This document shows, in pieces, positions 26,151 to 34,008 of a stretch of DNA of 62,571 bases (positions are counted from its first letter, which is position 1; every line of letters starts with the position of its first letter). Location: positions 1 through 62,571 of the forward strand of contig NZ_JAKEEC010000025.1 in NCBI RefSeq assembly GCF_021483235.1, written 5' to 3'. A program made the position numbers and the translations under genes. The notes beneath the pieces were generated by a model. The model was not told the DNA's origin. It did not search any database and saw only the letters and a list, made by a program, of their open reading frames with translations. The DNA is from Arthrobacter alkaliphilus. GTDB taxonomy: Bacteria > Actinomycetota > Actinomycetes > Actinomycetales > Micrococcaceae.

Positions 26151-27017
26151 CTAGCGCAGGAGCGAGAGGACGCCCTGGCCCGACTGGTTGGCCTGCGCCA
26201 GCATTGCCGTGCCGGCCTGGGACATGATGTTGGCCTTGGTGTACTTGACCATTTCCGAAGCCATGTCCGTGTCCGTGATGCGGGACTCGGCTGCCTGCAG
26301 GTTTTCGCCGGAGACCTGGAGGGTCTTCGTGGCGTGCTCCAGGCGGTTCTGGGTTGCACCCAGATCGGCGCGCTGAGCCGAAACAGCCGCGATGGCTGCG
26401 TCCACCGTGCCGATGGTGGTCTGGGCGTTGGCCGTGGTATCCACCTTGAATCCACCTGCACCCGTGGAGCCGGAGAGGCCGGTAGCGCCGGTTCCGACGG
26501 CGGTTGCAACGTCGCCCAGGTTGATGGCGATCTTGTCGTTGGCGCTGCCGCCGGTGCCGACCTGGATGTTCAAGGACGCGCCGCTGTTACCCGCCGCGCC
26601 CTTGAGGACGTCGATGCCGTTGAACTGGGTGGACTGCGTGAGGCGGTCCAGTTCCTTGCCGAGTGCGTCGCCTTCGCTCTTGATCGCGGTACGGGAAGCC
26701 GTGTTGTTGGTGTCGTTGGCACCCTGGACGGCGAGGTCGCGCATGCGCTGCAGGATCGAGTGGACTTCGGTCAGTGCACCTTCAGTGGTCTGGATGACCG
26801 AGATGCCGTCCTGGGCGTTGCGGGCAGCCACTGCCGAACCGCTGACCTGGGACTTGAGGCCTTCCGAGATGGCCAGGCCCGCAGCGTCGTCAGCTGCACG
26901 GTTGATGCGCAGGCCGCTGGAGAGCTTCTCCATCGACTTGGACACCTCGTTCTGCGTGCGGTTGAGGTTGCCGTAGGCGTTGTTCGCCATGATGTTTGTG
27001 TTGATCGCCATGCCCAT
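26151..27017 (-). CDS. fliC: Flagellin
   Basis: A 288-residue filament subunit. The N-terminal D0/D1 region has INTNIMANNAYGNLNRTQNE, LSSGLRINRAADDAAGLAIS and QDGISVIQTTEGALTEVHSI. The C-terminal D1/D0 region has RADLGATQNRLEHATKTLQV and AQANQSGQGVLSLLR. The central domain is short, so this is a compact flagellin. GGAGG sits eight bases before the ATG at 27017; an in-frame ATG at 27011 is possible. A sigma28-like promoter lies 65 bp upstream. It is the only flagellin gene in the window. Confidence 0.97.
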   Translation of the reverse strand: MGMAINTNIMANNAYGNLNRTQNEVSKSMEKLSSGLRINRAADDAAGLAISEGLKSQVSGSAVAARNAQDGISVIQTTEGALTEVHSILQRMRDLAVQGANDTNNTASRTAIKSEGDALGKELDRLTQSTQFNGIDVLKGAAGNSGASLNIQVGTGGSANDKIAINLGDVATAVGTGATGLSGSTGAGGFKVDTTANAQTTIGTVDAAIAAVSAQRADLGATQNRLEHATKTLQVSGENLQAAESRITDTDMASEMVKYTKANIMSQAGTAMLAQANQSGQGVLSLLR

Positions 27018-27081
27018 GATGTATTCCTCCGTGATTGGGTCTGCTGGTACTCCCAGGCCGTCCGTGGCCTGTTACTTCTGG

Positions 27082-27108
27082 CTATCGGAACGGCAGTCCC
27101 CTTGGTTA
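27082..27108 (-). promoter_or_regulatory. Sigma28-like promoter of fliC
   Basis: On the minus strand: TAAC (27108-27105), exactly 15 bases, then TCCGATAG (27089-27082). It differs from the flgB and flgN sites only at the first base of the -10 element. It is 65 bp from the flagellin ATG and about 95 bp from the divergent flgN promoter. Confidence 0.82.
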
Positions 27109-27201
27109 GCAAAACCCGGCAGGAAAATTTGCGACCGGTCCCAAAAACGCCCCCACGTCACTTGACTGGACAAAGCGAATAAATCATGCATAAACAACGC
27201 C

Positions 27202-27228
27202 TAACGCATGGGCAGCAGCAGCCGATAG
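27202..27228 (+). promoter_or_regulatory. Sigma28-like promoter of flgN-flgK-flgL-fliW
   Basis: On the plus strand: TAAC (27202-27205), exactly 15 bases, then GCCGATAG (27221-27228), 90 bp before the flgN ATG. Identical core and spacing to the flgB site. With the fliC site it forms a divergent pair of late flagellar promoters in one ~300-bp spacer (27018-27318). Confidence 0.86.
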
Positions 27229-27318
27229 TTATTTGCAACGCGGCGAATGCACAGGGGAAAGTGCTTTCCCGCGGGAACGCACCCGAAAAACCCACCCCGG
27301 AACTGGAGTTGACCCGAC

Positions 27319-27819
27319 ATGGCCATCCATGAACTGTCGGCCCTCCTGTGGCGAGAACGTGAGCTACTGGATTTGCTGACATTCAAGTTGGAGGAAGAGC
27401 AGCTCCTCCTCACGGCGGGCAAATCCCGTTGGTTGCCGCATGGCACCCGCGAAGTGGAACAGGTTCTGGGGCACCTGTCCAAGGCCGGCCTTGCAAGGGC
27501 GGTGGAAGTGGCCGCGGTGGCAGAGCAATGGGGTTTGCCTGCCGAGTCTTCACTGGGCGAATTGGCTTCGTCCGCCCCCGAAGAAGCGTGGGCCGACGTC
27601 CTGTCCTCGCACCTGAACGCAATGCAGCAGCAGACCGCCATCATCAAGGAGCTGCGCGATTCAAACGAGCAGTTCCTTCGCGCTGCCGTCCGCTCCACCC
27701 AGGAAACCATGGCGGATCTGAAGCCGGCGGCCGTAACGTACGACTCCCACGGGCGGACCGGTTCCCATAAGAAGGCAGCGGACTCGGCCCCGTCCCGCCT
27801 CTTCGACAAGCAATTCTGA
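27319..27819 (+). CDS. flgN: FlgN-like export chaperone for hook-junction proteins
   Basis: A 166-residue helical protein starting MAIHELSALLWRERELLDLL followed by FKLEEEQLLLTAGKSRWL, which matches the FlgN N-terminal helix pair, and with SHLNAMQQQTAIIKELRDSN in its second half. FlgN chaperones FlgK and FlgL to the export gate. GGAG is ten bases before the ATG. It is 11 bp upstream of flgK, the standard arrangement. Sequence divergence in this family is high, so context supports the call. Confidence 0.85.
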   Translation: MAIHELSALLWRERELLDLLTFKLEEEQLLLTAGKSRWLPHGTREVEQVLGHLSKAGLARAVEVAAVAEQWGLPAESSLGELASSAPEEAWADVLSSHLNAMQQQTAIIKELRDSNEQFLRAAVRSTQETMADLKPAAVTYDSHGRTGSHKKAADSAPSRLFDKQF

Positions 27820-27830
27820 AGGACACAGCA

Positions 27831-29252
27831 GTGAGCACATTCGGCGGACTCAATACGGCCTACCTGGGCCTCACCGCGGCGCAGCAGGGCATCAACGTTG
27901 CCGGACAGAACATCGCCAACGCCGGCACTGACGGGTACACCAGGCAGCGGATCGAGCAATCAGCCGTAAGCGCGCCTTCCCGATCGGGCCTCTTCGCAAC
28001 GGGCGCGCAGGCCGGCCAAGGCGTATCGGTGGACGGAATCGCCCGCCTGGGTAACAGTTTCCTCGATGCCGGTGTGCGCTCGAGCGCAGCCCAGGCCGGC
28101 TACGCAGGCTATCGGTCCACACAACTCCAGCAACTCGAAGGTTCCTTGAACGAGCCCGGGCCCGCTGGAATATCGACGGCGCTGCAGGCCTTCTGGTCCT
28201 CGTGGCAGGGGGTCTCCAACCACCCGGGCGAAGCAGCCCCGGCCGGGATGCTGCTACAAGCCGGCACCACCCTTGCCGACACAGTGTCGGCGGGCTACAA
28301 GGCATTGGATTCACAGTGGACCCGGATCCGCGGAGAAGCCCAAAGTGCCGTTGCCACCCTGAACGATGCCGCAGCCCAGGTAGCCGGCTTCAACGCGACG
28401 ATCCGATCGGTCACGGCATCGGGCGGCTCCGCCAACGAGATCATCGATGCCCGAAACAAGGTAAGCGAAACCATTGCTTCCTTGGCTGGCGGAACGGTCC
28501 GGGACAACGCCGACGGCACGGTGGATGTCTTCGTGGGCGGCAACGCGATCGTTTCCGGTACTTCGCATCGCAGCCTCACCTTGAGCGGCCAGGCGAGCAT
28601 GGGCGCGGGCGGGTCACCGGTCCAGCTGGAATGGGCCGATCGCCCCGGGGTGGCGGTTCCCCTCGACGGCGGAAAGCTCGCCGGCGCTGTCTCCCTCCTT
28701 GCCCCCGCGGCGGCGGGAGGCACGGGAGGTGCCATCTCCGAGGCCGCCGCTTCCTATAACGCCTTCGCCACCAAGCTCATGAACGACGTCAATGCCGTTC
28801 ATCGCACAGGCCACTCCGCCACCGGCGCCTCAAACCTCGATTTCTTCGCCACCACGCCCGGCGCCCCGGCGGCCCTGTCCCTCAGCGTCGTGCCGACGAG
28901 CGCCGCAGGAATCGCCACCGGCAGCCCCGGCTCGGGCGCCCTCGATGGCAAAATCGCGGATGCAGTCGCCCAGCTCGGCACCGGGCAGGCTTCCCCTGAC
29001 GCGCTGTGGTCCGGAATCGTCACAGCGATTGGCATGGCCTCACAGTCGGCACAGCAGCACCAACAGCTCGCCGACGCGGCGAGCACGGCCGCCGTCGGGC
29101 AGCGTTCCTCCGGTGCGTCGGTCAGCCTCGACGAGGAGAACATCAGCCTCCTAAGCAACCAACACGCCTACCAGGCGGCTGCCCGCGCCATGACAGCCGT
29201 GGATGAAGCACTCGACGTCCTGATCAACCACACCGGATTGGTGGGAAGGTAA
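27831..29252 (+). CDS. flgK: Flagellar hook-associated protein FlgK
   Basis: A 473-residue hook-filament junction protein. The N-terminus reads STFGGLNTAYLGLTAAQQGI followed by GQNIANAGTDGYTRQRIEQ, and the C-terminus VSLDEENISLLSNQHAYQAA with ARAMTAVDEALDVLINHTG. Both terminal heptad regions are conserved, with a variable middle. GTG start with GAAGGA nearby. Three bases separate its stop from the flgL start. Confidence 0.95.
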   Translation: MSTFGGLNTAYLGLTAAQQGINVAGQNIANAGTDGYTRQRIEQSAVSAPSRSGLFATGAQAGQGVSVDGIARLGNSFLDAGVRSSAAQAGYAGYRSTQLQQLEGSLNEPGPAGISTALQAFWSSWQGVSNHPGEAAPAGMLLQAGTTLADTVSAGYKALDSQWTRIRGEAQSAVATLNDAAAQVAGFNATIRSVTASGGSANEIIDARNKVSETIASLAGGTVRDNADGTVDVFVGGNAIVSGTSHRSLTLSGQASMGAGGSPVQLEWADRPGVAVPLDGGKLAGAVSLLAPAAAGGTGGAISEAAASYNAFATKLMNDVNAVHRTGHSATGASNLDFFATTPGAPAALSLSVVPTSAAGIATGSPGSGALDGKIADAVAQLGTGQASPDALWSGIVTAIGMASQSAQQHQQLADAASTAAVGQRSSGASVSLDEENISLLSNQHAYQAAARAMTAVDEALDVLINHTGLVGR

Positions 29253-29255
29253 GCC

Positions 29256-30143
29256 ATGCTCAACCGTGTCACGACCCAGACGATGTCCGCGGCCGCGCAA
29301 CTGAACCTGCAGGCCGGGCAGGCCAAGCTCGCCGCGCTCCAGGACAAGGCCAGCAACCTCAAGAACATCACCAGGCCCTCGGACGATCCCGCAGCCACAG
29401 CGAACTTGCTCGCCACAAAGAGCCAGCTCAGCGCAGCAGGACAGTATTCCAGCAACATCAACGACGGCAACGGCTGGCTGACCACCGCCGATTCGGCCCT
29501 CGGCCAGGCCACCAATATCCTCAACCGGGTCCGCGACCTCACAGTCCAGGCCGCCAACGGTTCCCTGAACAGCAACGCCAAGGAGGCGATCGCCGTCGAA
29601 ATCGAAGGCCTCAACAAGGACCTCCTGGCCCAAGCGAATACGCAGTACCTGGGCCGCAACGTCTTCGCCGGAAGTTCCGATTCCGCCGGCGCGTTCAGCA
29701 ATGCCACGCCACCTGTTTTCAATGGAACGCCAGGCAGCACAGTGGAACGGCGGATTGACGCGACGCAGACCGTACGGGTCGACGCCGACGGCGGTGCTAT
29801 CTTCGGTGACGGCGCCGGCTCGGTTTTCGCTTTGGTGAGCAACGTCGTCGCCGATATCCGCTCAGGCGCGGACGTCAGCGGCCGTTTGGCGGCGATCGGC
29901 GACAAGATCAAGTCCATCGTCAACGGACGGGCGGACGTCGGTGCCAGGCAAACCAAACTCATGCGCGCACAGGACTCCGTCGACGGACTGAAGGCCTCGT
30001 TGGACGCACAGCGTTCCGGAATTGAAGACGCAGACATCGGAAAGGCCGTCATGGACTTGAAGCTGCAGGAAACCAACTACCAGGTTGCCCTCGCGGTCAC
30101 CGCCAAGACGCTCCAGCCCACGCTCATGGATTTCCTGAAATGA
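29256..30143 (+). CDS. flgL: Flagellar hook-associated protein FlgL
   Basis: A 295-residue junction protein related to flagellin. The N-terminus has LNRVTTQTMSAAAQLNLQAG and ITRPSDDPAATANLLATKS, and the middle LGQATNILNRVRDLTVQAAN and LGRNVFAGSSD. The C-terminus reads DADIGKAVMDLKLQETNYQV. It joins FlgK to the filament. Its stop overlaps the fliW start (ATGA). Confidence 0.94.
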   Translation: MLNRVTTQTMSAAAQLNLQAGQAKLAALQDKASNLKNITRPSDDPAATANLLATKSQLSAAGQYSSNINDGNGWLTTADSALGQATNILNRVRDLTVQAANGSLNSNAKEAIAVEIEGLNKDLLAQANTQYLGRNVFAGSSDSAGAFSNATPPVFNGTPGSTVERRIDATQTVRVDADGGAIFGDGAGSVFALVSNVVADIRSGADVSGRLAAIGDKIKSIVNGRADVGARQTKLMRAQDSVDGLKASLDAQRSGIEDADIGKAVMDLKLQETNYQVALAVTAKTLQPTLMDFLK

Positions 30144-30526
30144 GCACGGCACAGGCCTCCCGGGAGTTGAGCTTCACTGCGCCCATGCCGGGGCTTGAAG
30201 CGTCCGACGGCTTCGCCCTGCGGGAAATCGACGGCGCCCCAGGGCTCTACGCCATGGAGTCGGCGAGCACGCGGATCCGGATGTTCCTGGCCGAGGCCGC
30301 GGTTTACGTTCCGGGGTACGCGCCCGCCATCCCAGGCTCTACGCTGGACGATCTCGGCCTGGACCGCGCCGAACTGGCAACCACCTTGGTGGTGGTCAAC
30401 CCGAGCACGGAAAAGACCACAGTCAATCTCGCGGCCCCGATCGTGCTGAACCCGGAAACCGGTCGCTGCACACAGCTTCTCTTGGACAGCAGGGAATACC
30501 CCCTCCGGGCCGAGCTGGGCGCCTAA
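30140..30526 (+). CDS. fliW: Flagellar assembly factor FliW
   Basis: A 128-residue beta-barrel protein. The family pattern is clear: LSFTAPMPGLEASDGFALRE, IDGAPGLYAMES, LVVVNPSTEKTTVNLAAPIV, LNPETGRCTQLLLDSREYPL. FliW binds flagellin and antagonises the translational regulator CsrA, whose gene normally follows fliW. Here no csrA-like frame (LVLTRKxGE-type start) follows; instead a repeat array begins. Either csrA is elsewhere or FliW works differently in this organism. Coupled to flgL by a 4-bp overlap. Confidence 0.92.
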   Translation: MSTAQASRELSFTAPMPGLEASDGFALREIDGAPGLYAMESASTRIRMFLAEAAVYVPGYAPAIPGSTLDDLGLDRAELATTLVVVNPSTEKTTVNLAAPIVLNPETGRCTQLLLDSREYPLRAELGA

Positions 30527-30555
30527 GCGGCACCCTCGCCCCTACCCGCCCGTCC

Positions 30556-30812
30556 GACGCCCGGTCACTTATGGGCCCCTCCCGCCGGACGCCCGGTCAG
30601 ATGATGTGACCGGGCGTCGCCGCTTTTGGCGCGATACGTGACCGGGCGTCGCCGCTTTTGGCGTGATATGTGACCGGGCGTCCTTCCTGACCCGCCGCTC
30701 CCCCGACGCCCGGTCACCTTTAGGCCCCTCCCGCCAGACGCCCGGTCACCTTTGGGCCCTTTCCTCCCGACGCCCGGTCACCTTTGGGCCCCTCCCGCCC
30801 AACGCCCGGTCA
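30556..30812. repeat. 32-bp-period repeat array with an inverted block
   Basis: Nine copies of the 12-mer GACGCCCGGTCA lie in 257 bp. Direct copies start at 30556, 30588, 30705, 30737, 30769 and 30801 (the last begins AA); inverted copies start at 30607, 30639 and 30671. Within each block the spacing is exactly 32 bp. Between copies runs (A/T)TGGGCCCCTCCCGCC-type or CGCCGCTTTTGGCG-type sequence. Copies at 30588 and 30607 face each other and form a perfect 12-bp stem with a 7-nt loop, which could end the fliW transcript. No cas genes are present and the spacers are themselves repetitive, so this is not CRISPR. Confidence 0.85.
30588..30618 (+). terminator. Hairpin formed by oppositely oriented repeat copies after fliW
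   Basis: GACGCCCGGTCA, seven bases, then TGACCGGGCGTC gives a perfect 12-bp GC-rich stem, 61 bp after the fliW stop. It is the first strong hairpin after the flgN-fliW transcript, so it probably contributes to termination. No T-tract follows. Confidence 0.5.
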
Positions 30813-30877
30813 GATGATCGACGCCGAAATCGAAATTGTTTCCCAAACCACTTGCGTCAGGCTTTCTTCGCATCCAT

Positions 30878-30902
30878 ACTAAATGAACGTCATTCATTTA
30901 GT
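30878..30902. promoter_or_regulatory. 25-bp palindromic operator candidate upstream of the APC permease
   Basis: ACTAAATGAA, five bases (CGTCA), TTCATTTAGT: perfect 10-bp arms in an AT-rich island. Length and symmetry resemble TetR-family operators. It lies 157 bp before the permease ATG. No TetR gene adjoins it here, so the regulator would act in trans. The 30903-31058 leader shows no open frame I can support. Confidence 0.6.
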
Positions 30903-31058
30903 GACTGCCGTCTCACCGGAGAACAGCCATCATGATCTGCACCACCCGCCCGGGCGCCCCACCCTCCGCCGCCCGCCATCAGCTTCGATGACTCCGCAGA
31001 CGGCTTCCAGTCCATCACCCAGCAACAATCTTCGGCCCATCTAGAAAGAGCCAAGCAC

Positions 31059-32624
31059 ATGACTCAAGTAATCCGTCCAAGCGGTAGGACAACCATGGAG
31101 GTCCACGATCCCGCCGGCACCGAGCACGGCATAAGCGGCAAAGGACTCAAGACGGGGCAGCTGGGGCTCCTCGCCGTCGTCGTCCTGGGTATTTCCTCCG
31201 TGGCACCGGCGTACAGCCTGACCAGTTCACTAGGCCCGGCGGTCAACGCAGTAGGGCTTCAACTCCCGGCGATTTTCATCGTGGCCTTCATCCCGATGAT
31301 CCTCGTGGCCTTCGCCTACCGGGAGCTCAACGCAGACTCGCCGGACAGCGGCACTACCTTCACATGGGCCACCAAGGCTTTCGGACCGTTCATCGGCTGG
31401 ATGGGCGGCTGGGGCCTGCTGGCGGCGAACATCATCGTCCTTTCCAATCTGGCAGGCGTCGCGGTGGACTTCTTCTACCTTTTCCTCGCCCAGGTTTTCG
31501 GCAATCCTGACCTTGCCGACCTCACGTCCAACAAAGCCGTGAATATCGCCACCTGCCTGGCGTTCGTGGCGCTGGCTGTCTGGGTCAGCTACAGGGGCCT
31601 CCACGCCACCAAACTCGTGCAGTACGCCATGGTGGGATTCCAAGTGGTGGTCCTGGGCGTGTTCATCGTCATGGCCCTCACCCACGCTTCCTCCGGCGAC
31701 ACCCCGACGGCCATCGCCTTTAGTTGGGACTGGTTCGACCCCACGAAAATCAGCAGCTTTGAGCAGTTCGCGGCCGGCATGTCCCTGGCGGTCTTCGTCT
31801 ACTGGGGCTGGGACGTTTGCCTGACGGTCAACGAAGAGACCAAGGGCGGCAAGGGCACGGCCGGCAAGGCGGGAACGACGACGGCGATCGCCGTGCTGGG
31901 ACTCTACATCGCCGTGATCGTCGCCACCATGATGGTGGCGGGCGTTGGCGGAGACGGCATCGGGCTCAACAACCCGGACAACCAGTCGAATATCTTCGCC
32001 GCTTTGGCTTCCCCCGTGATGGGCCCCTTGGCGATCCTCATGTCTTTGGCCGTACTCGCAGGCACAGCGTCGTCCCTGCAGTCCACCATGGCCTCCCCCG
32101 CCCGAAGCCTGCTCGCCATGGGCCACTACGGTGCCCTTCCGCCGAAGTTCTCCACCGTGAGCAAGCGCTTCGGTTCGCCCGGATTCGCGACCATCATGGC
32201 CGGGGCTATCTCCGGCGGGTTTTACGCGATCATGAAGGTGGTCAGTGAGAACGTCCTCAACGACACCATCATGGCCCTGGGCTTGATGATCTGCTTCTAC
32301 TACGGAATGACCGCTTTTGCCTGCGCCTGGTACTTCCGGCACACCGTGTTCAGCAGCGTCCGCAACTTCTTCATGCGGCTTCTCTTCCCGGTGATCGGCG
32401 GCGTGGTTCTGACCCTCGTCTTCATCCAGACGGCGGCCGACAGCTGGTCTCCGGACTTCGGCAGCGGTTCCGAGATTTTCGGCGTCGGCCTCGTGTTCAT
32501 CATTGGCGTGGGCATCCTGGTCCTCGGAGCAGTGGTCATGGTGATCATGGCCCGCGTCCGGCCCGGCTTCTTCCGAGGCGAAACCCTTCGCCAGGACACA
32601 CCGGCCCTGGTGGTTCCCGAGTAA
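31059..32624 (+). CDS. APC-family amino acid/amine permease
   Basis: A 521-residue transporter with about twelve membrane helices. The APC signature is in the first helices: LKTGQLGLLAVVVLGISSVA, PAYSLTSSLGP, and GTTFTWATKAFGPFIGWMGG. The conserved motif YWGWDVCLTVNEETKGG lies midway, as in the putrescine/amino-acid transporter branch. The C-terminal tail is hydrophilic. The substrate is not determined. It stands alone between a palindromic operator candidate and a strong terminator, so it is probably a single regulated gene. AGAAAGAG lies upstream of the ATG. Confidence 0.92.
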   Translation: MTQVIRPSGRTTMEVHDPAGTEHGISGKGLKTGQLGLLAVVVLGISSVAPAYSLTSSLGPAVNAVGLQLPAIFIVAFIPMILVAFAYRELNADSPDSGTTFTWATKAFGPFIGWMGGWGLLAANIIVLSNLAGVAVDFFYLFLAQVFGNPDLADLTSNKAVNIATCLAFVALAVWVSYRGLHATKLVQYAMVGFQVVVLGVFIVMALTHASSGDTPTAIAFSWDWFDPTKISSFEQFAAGMSLAVFVYWGWDVCLTVNEETKGGKGTAGKAGTTTAIAVLGLYIAVIVATMMVAGVGGDGIGLNNPDNQSNIFAALASPVMGPLAILMSLAVLAGTASSLQSTMASPARSLLAMGHYGALPPKFSTVSKRFGSPGFATIMAGAISGGFYAIMKVVSENVLNDTIMALGLMICFYYGMTAFACAWYFRHTVFSSVRNFFMRLLFPVIGGVVLTLVFIQTAADSWSPDFGSGSEIFGVGLVFIIGVGILVLGAVVMVIMARVRPGFFRGETLRQDTPALVVPE

Positions 32625-32636
32625 CCCCAAGTACGG

Positions 32637-32675
32637 CAGAAGCCCTGTTCCGGATTAACCGGGGCAGGGCTTCTG
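32637..32675 (+). terminator. Terminator after the APC permease
   Basis: An 11-bp perfect stem CAGAAGCCCTG / CAGGGCTTCTG, with an inner CCGG/CCGG pairing, begins 12 bp after the permease stop and is followed by TTGTTGG. It also lies at the 3' end of the convergent AMIN-like gene and may serve both strands. Confidence 0.85.
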
Positions 32676-32686
32676 TTGTTGGCGCA

Positions 32687-33238
32687 TCACCACGTGTGCG
32701 CGACGTCGACCACCAGGCGCGATCCCGATCCCGATCCCGGCCCAGCCAGCTTGAAAACCCTGAACGGCAGCCGGGCGCGAACTCCCAGACCGAGGCTCGT
32801 GTAGCCCTCGAAGCTGCCCGCGAAGGCCACCTGCCGGAAGGTTTTGTAGTCCGAGACGTTCGCGAGTTCGCTCTTGTCGGCCGGCTTATAGGTGGAATTG
32901 CCGGATGAATCGTACGCCGGGGCGTTGATGGTGATCTGCAAGAAGGCGTTTCCCCTCAAATCAACGGGCATTCCCGAGCCATCCTGGAGCACCTGCGGAA
33001 CGTACCGGACAGAGTAGCCTGCCATCGTCCCGTTCACGTCGACCACCAGCCGGTCGAAACAGGCCTGCTCGCCGGTCCTGACGTTGACGACCTGCGCTTG
33101 GGTCAATCCCGGGCTCGACCTCGCCAGCGAACCCCAGGCGATGCCGCAATATGGCGCCCCCGACGCCGCCCCGGGAACCACAAGCCCGAGCCCGGCTGCG
33201 ACTAGAAAGGCAAACAACCACACGTGGAATTTCCTCAC
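32687..33238 (-). CDS. Secreted AMIN-like domain protein
   Basis: A 183-residue exported protein. Starting at the GTG at 33238 (GGAG nine bases upstream) gives a clean signal peptide, VRKFHVWLFAFLVAAGLGLV, ending near GAASGA. The mature part contains CFDRLVVDVNG, YVPQVLQDGSG, AFLQITINAPAYD and a closing SRLVVDVAHTW, the pattern of AMIN-like domain proteins common in actinobacteria. The paired cysteines YCGIAW and QACFD may form a disulfide. Such domains are thought to bind cell-wall components; the role here is unknown. Confidence 0.75.
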   Translation of the reverse strand: MRKFHVWLFAFLVAAGLGLVVPGAASGAPYCGIAWGSLARSSPGLTQAQVVNVRTGEQACFDRLVVDVNGTMAGYSVRYVPQVLQDGSGMPVDLRGNAFLQITINAPAYDSSGNSTYKPADKSELANVSDYKTFRQVAFAGSFEGYTSLGLGVRARLPFRVFKLAGPGSGSGSRLVVDVAHTW

Positions 33239-33434
33239 TTGTGCCCACTCCCTTTGAGCGCTCGAGCGAATCAATAGCTCAAGCGTAGGAGCGTTTGAAC
33301 CCATTCAGTGGTCCCGTGTCCGCTTCGGCGCAGAACCGTTAATGGAGTCCACCCAGGGTCACGGAGATGTCATTCCGCCGCCTCGTTTCCGCGGCTTTTT
33401 GGGGTTTGTGACCCGTTTCGCGCCTCGGTTCGTT

Positions 33435-33464
33435 ATTTCAGATAACGACATTTCAGATAACGAC
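33435..33464. repeat. 15-bp exact tandem repeat
   Basis: ATTTCAGATAACGAC occurs twice in direct succession in the spacer between the AMIN-like and DUF4193 genes. The first copy sits within a small palindrome GTTATTTCAGATAAC (33432-33446). Function unknown. Confidence 0.7.
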
Positions 33465-33509
33465 GGCGGTGCCGCCTCCACCCGAAGGGCTCGCACCACC
33501 CGGGCACGC

Positions 33510-33544
33510 AAAACCCCGCCCGGCTCTCTTCAAGTCTGGCGGGG
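33510..33544 (-). terminator. Rho-independent terminator of the DUF4193 gene
   Basis: On the minus strand a CCCCGCC / GGCGGGG stem is followed directly by TTTTGC, 20 bp after the DUF4193 stop. It is one of the few hairpins in this window with a real T-tract. Confidence 0.8.
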
Positions 33545-33564
33545 CACTGTGTGCGTGCGGGAAA

Positions 33565-33867
33565 TTAGCCTTCGCAGTCGCGGCAGTACTTGAGGCCGTT
33601 CTTTTCCAGGGCGATCTGCGACCGGTGACGGACCAGGAAGCACGATGAACACGTAAATTCATCAGACTGCTCGGGGACAACAATGACGGTCAGTTCTTCG
33701 TTTGACAGGTCTGCGCCCGGAAGGTCGATGCCCTCGGCTGTGTCGTTCTCGTCGATGTCGATGACAGCAGTCTGGGCACCGGAGCCGCGGGACGCCTGAA
33801 GGGCCTCGAGCGACTCGGCGGGAGACTCTTCTTCGGTCTTGCGTGGGGCGTCGTAATCGGTAGCCAT
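33565..33867 (-). CDS. DUF4193 family zinc-ribbon protein
   Basis: A 100-residue acidic protein ending in a four-cysteine zinc ribbon: FTCSSCFLVRHRSQIALEKN followed by CRDCEG. The N-terminal half is acidic and low complexity (IDIDENDTAEGIDLPGADLS). This matches the actinobacterial DUF4193 family, found near housekeeping genes and of unknown function. No membrane segment. A single-gene transcript with its own terminator is likely. Confidence 0.92.
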   Translation of the reverse strand: MATDYDAPRKTEEESPAESLEALQASRGSGAQTAVIDIDENDTAEGIDLPGADLSNEELTVIVVPEQSDEFTCSSCFLVRHRSQIALEKNGLKYCRDCEG

Positions 33868-34008
33868 TGGTGGGGTTCACTTTCGTTGCTGCATACTGCC
33901 CTTTCAGGCATCTCAGTGAAGCAGTTTAGGGCATAGTACACGCCATCAACGAATAGTGTGTTCAACAAGACACTTGGCCAGGTGACAACCCCGGAAACAC
34001 GGGGTTTC

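Noticed and set aside
30556..30812. CRISPR-like array
   Set aside because: The repeated core is only 12 bp, the sequence between cores is itself repeated, part of the array is inverted and there are no cas genes.
31230..32630. 466-codon minus-strand ORF opposite the APC permease
   Set aside because: His/Glu/Gly-rich translation typical of antisense frames in GC-rich membrane-protein genes.
33342..33593. 83-codon plus-strand ORF containing ISDNDISDND
   Set aside because: The repeat in the peptide simply reflects the 15-bp tandem DNA repeat; there is no ribosome site and it overlaps the DUF4193 terminator and gene.
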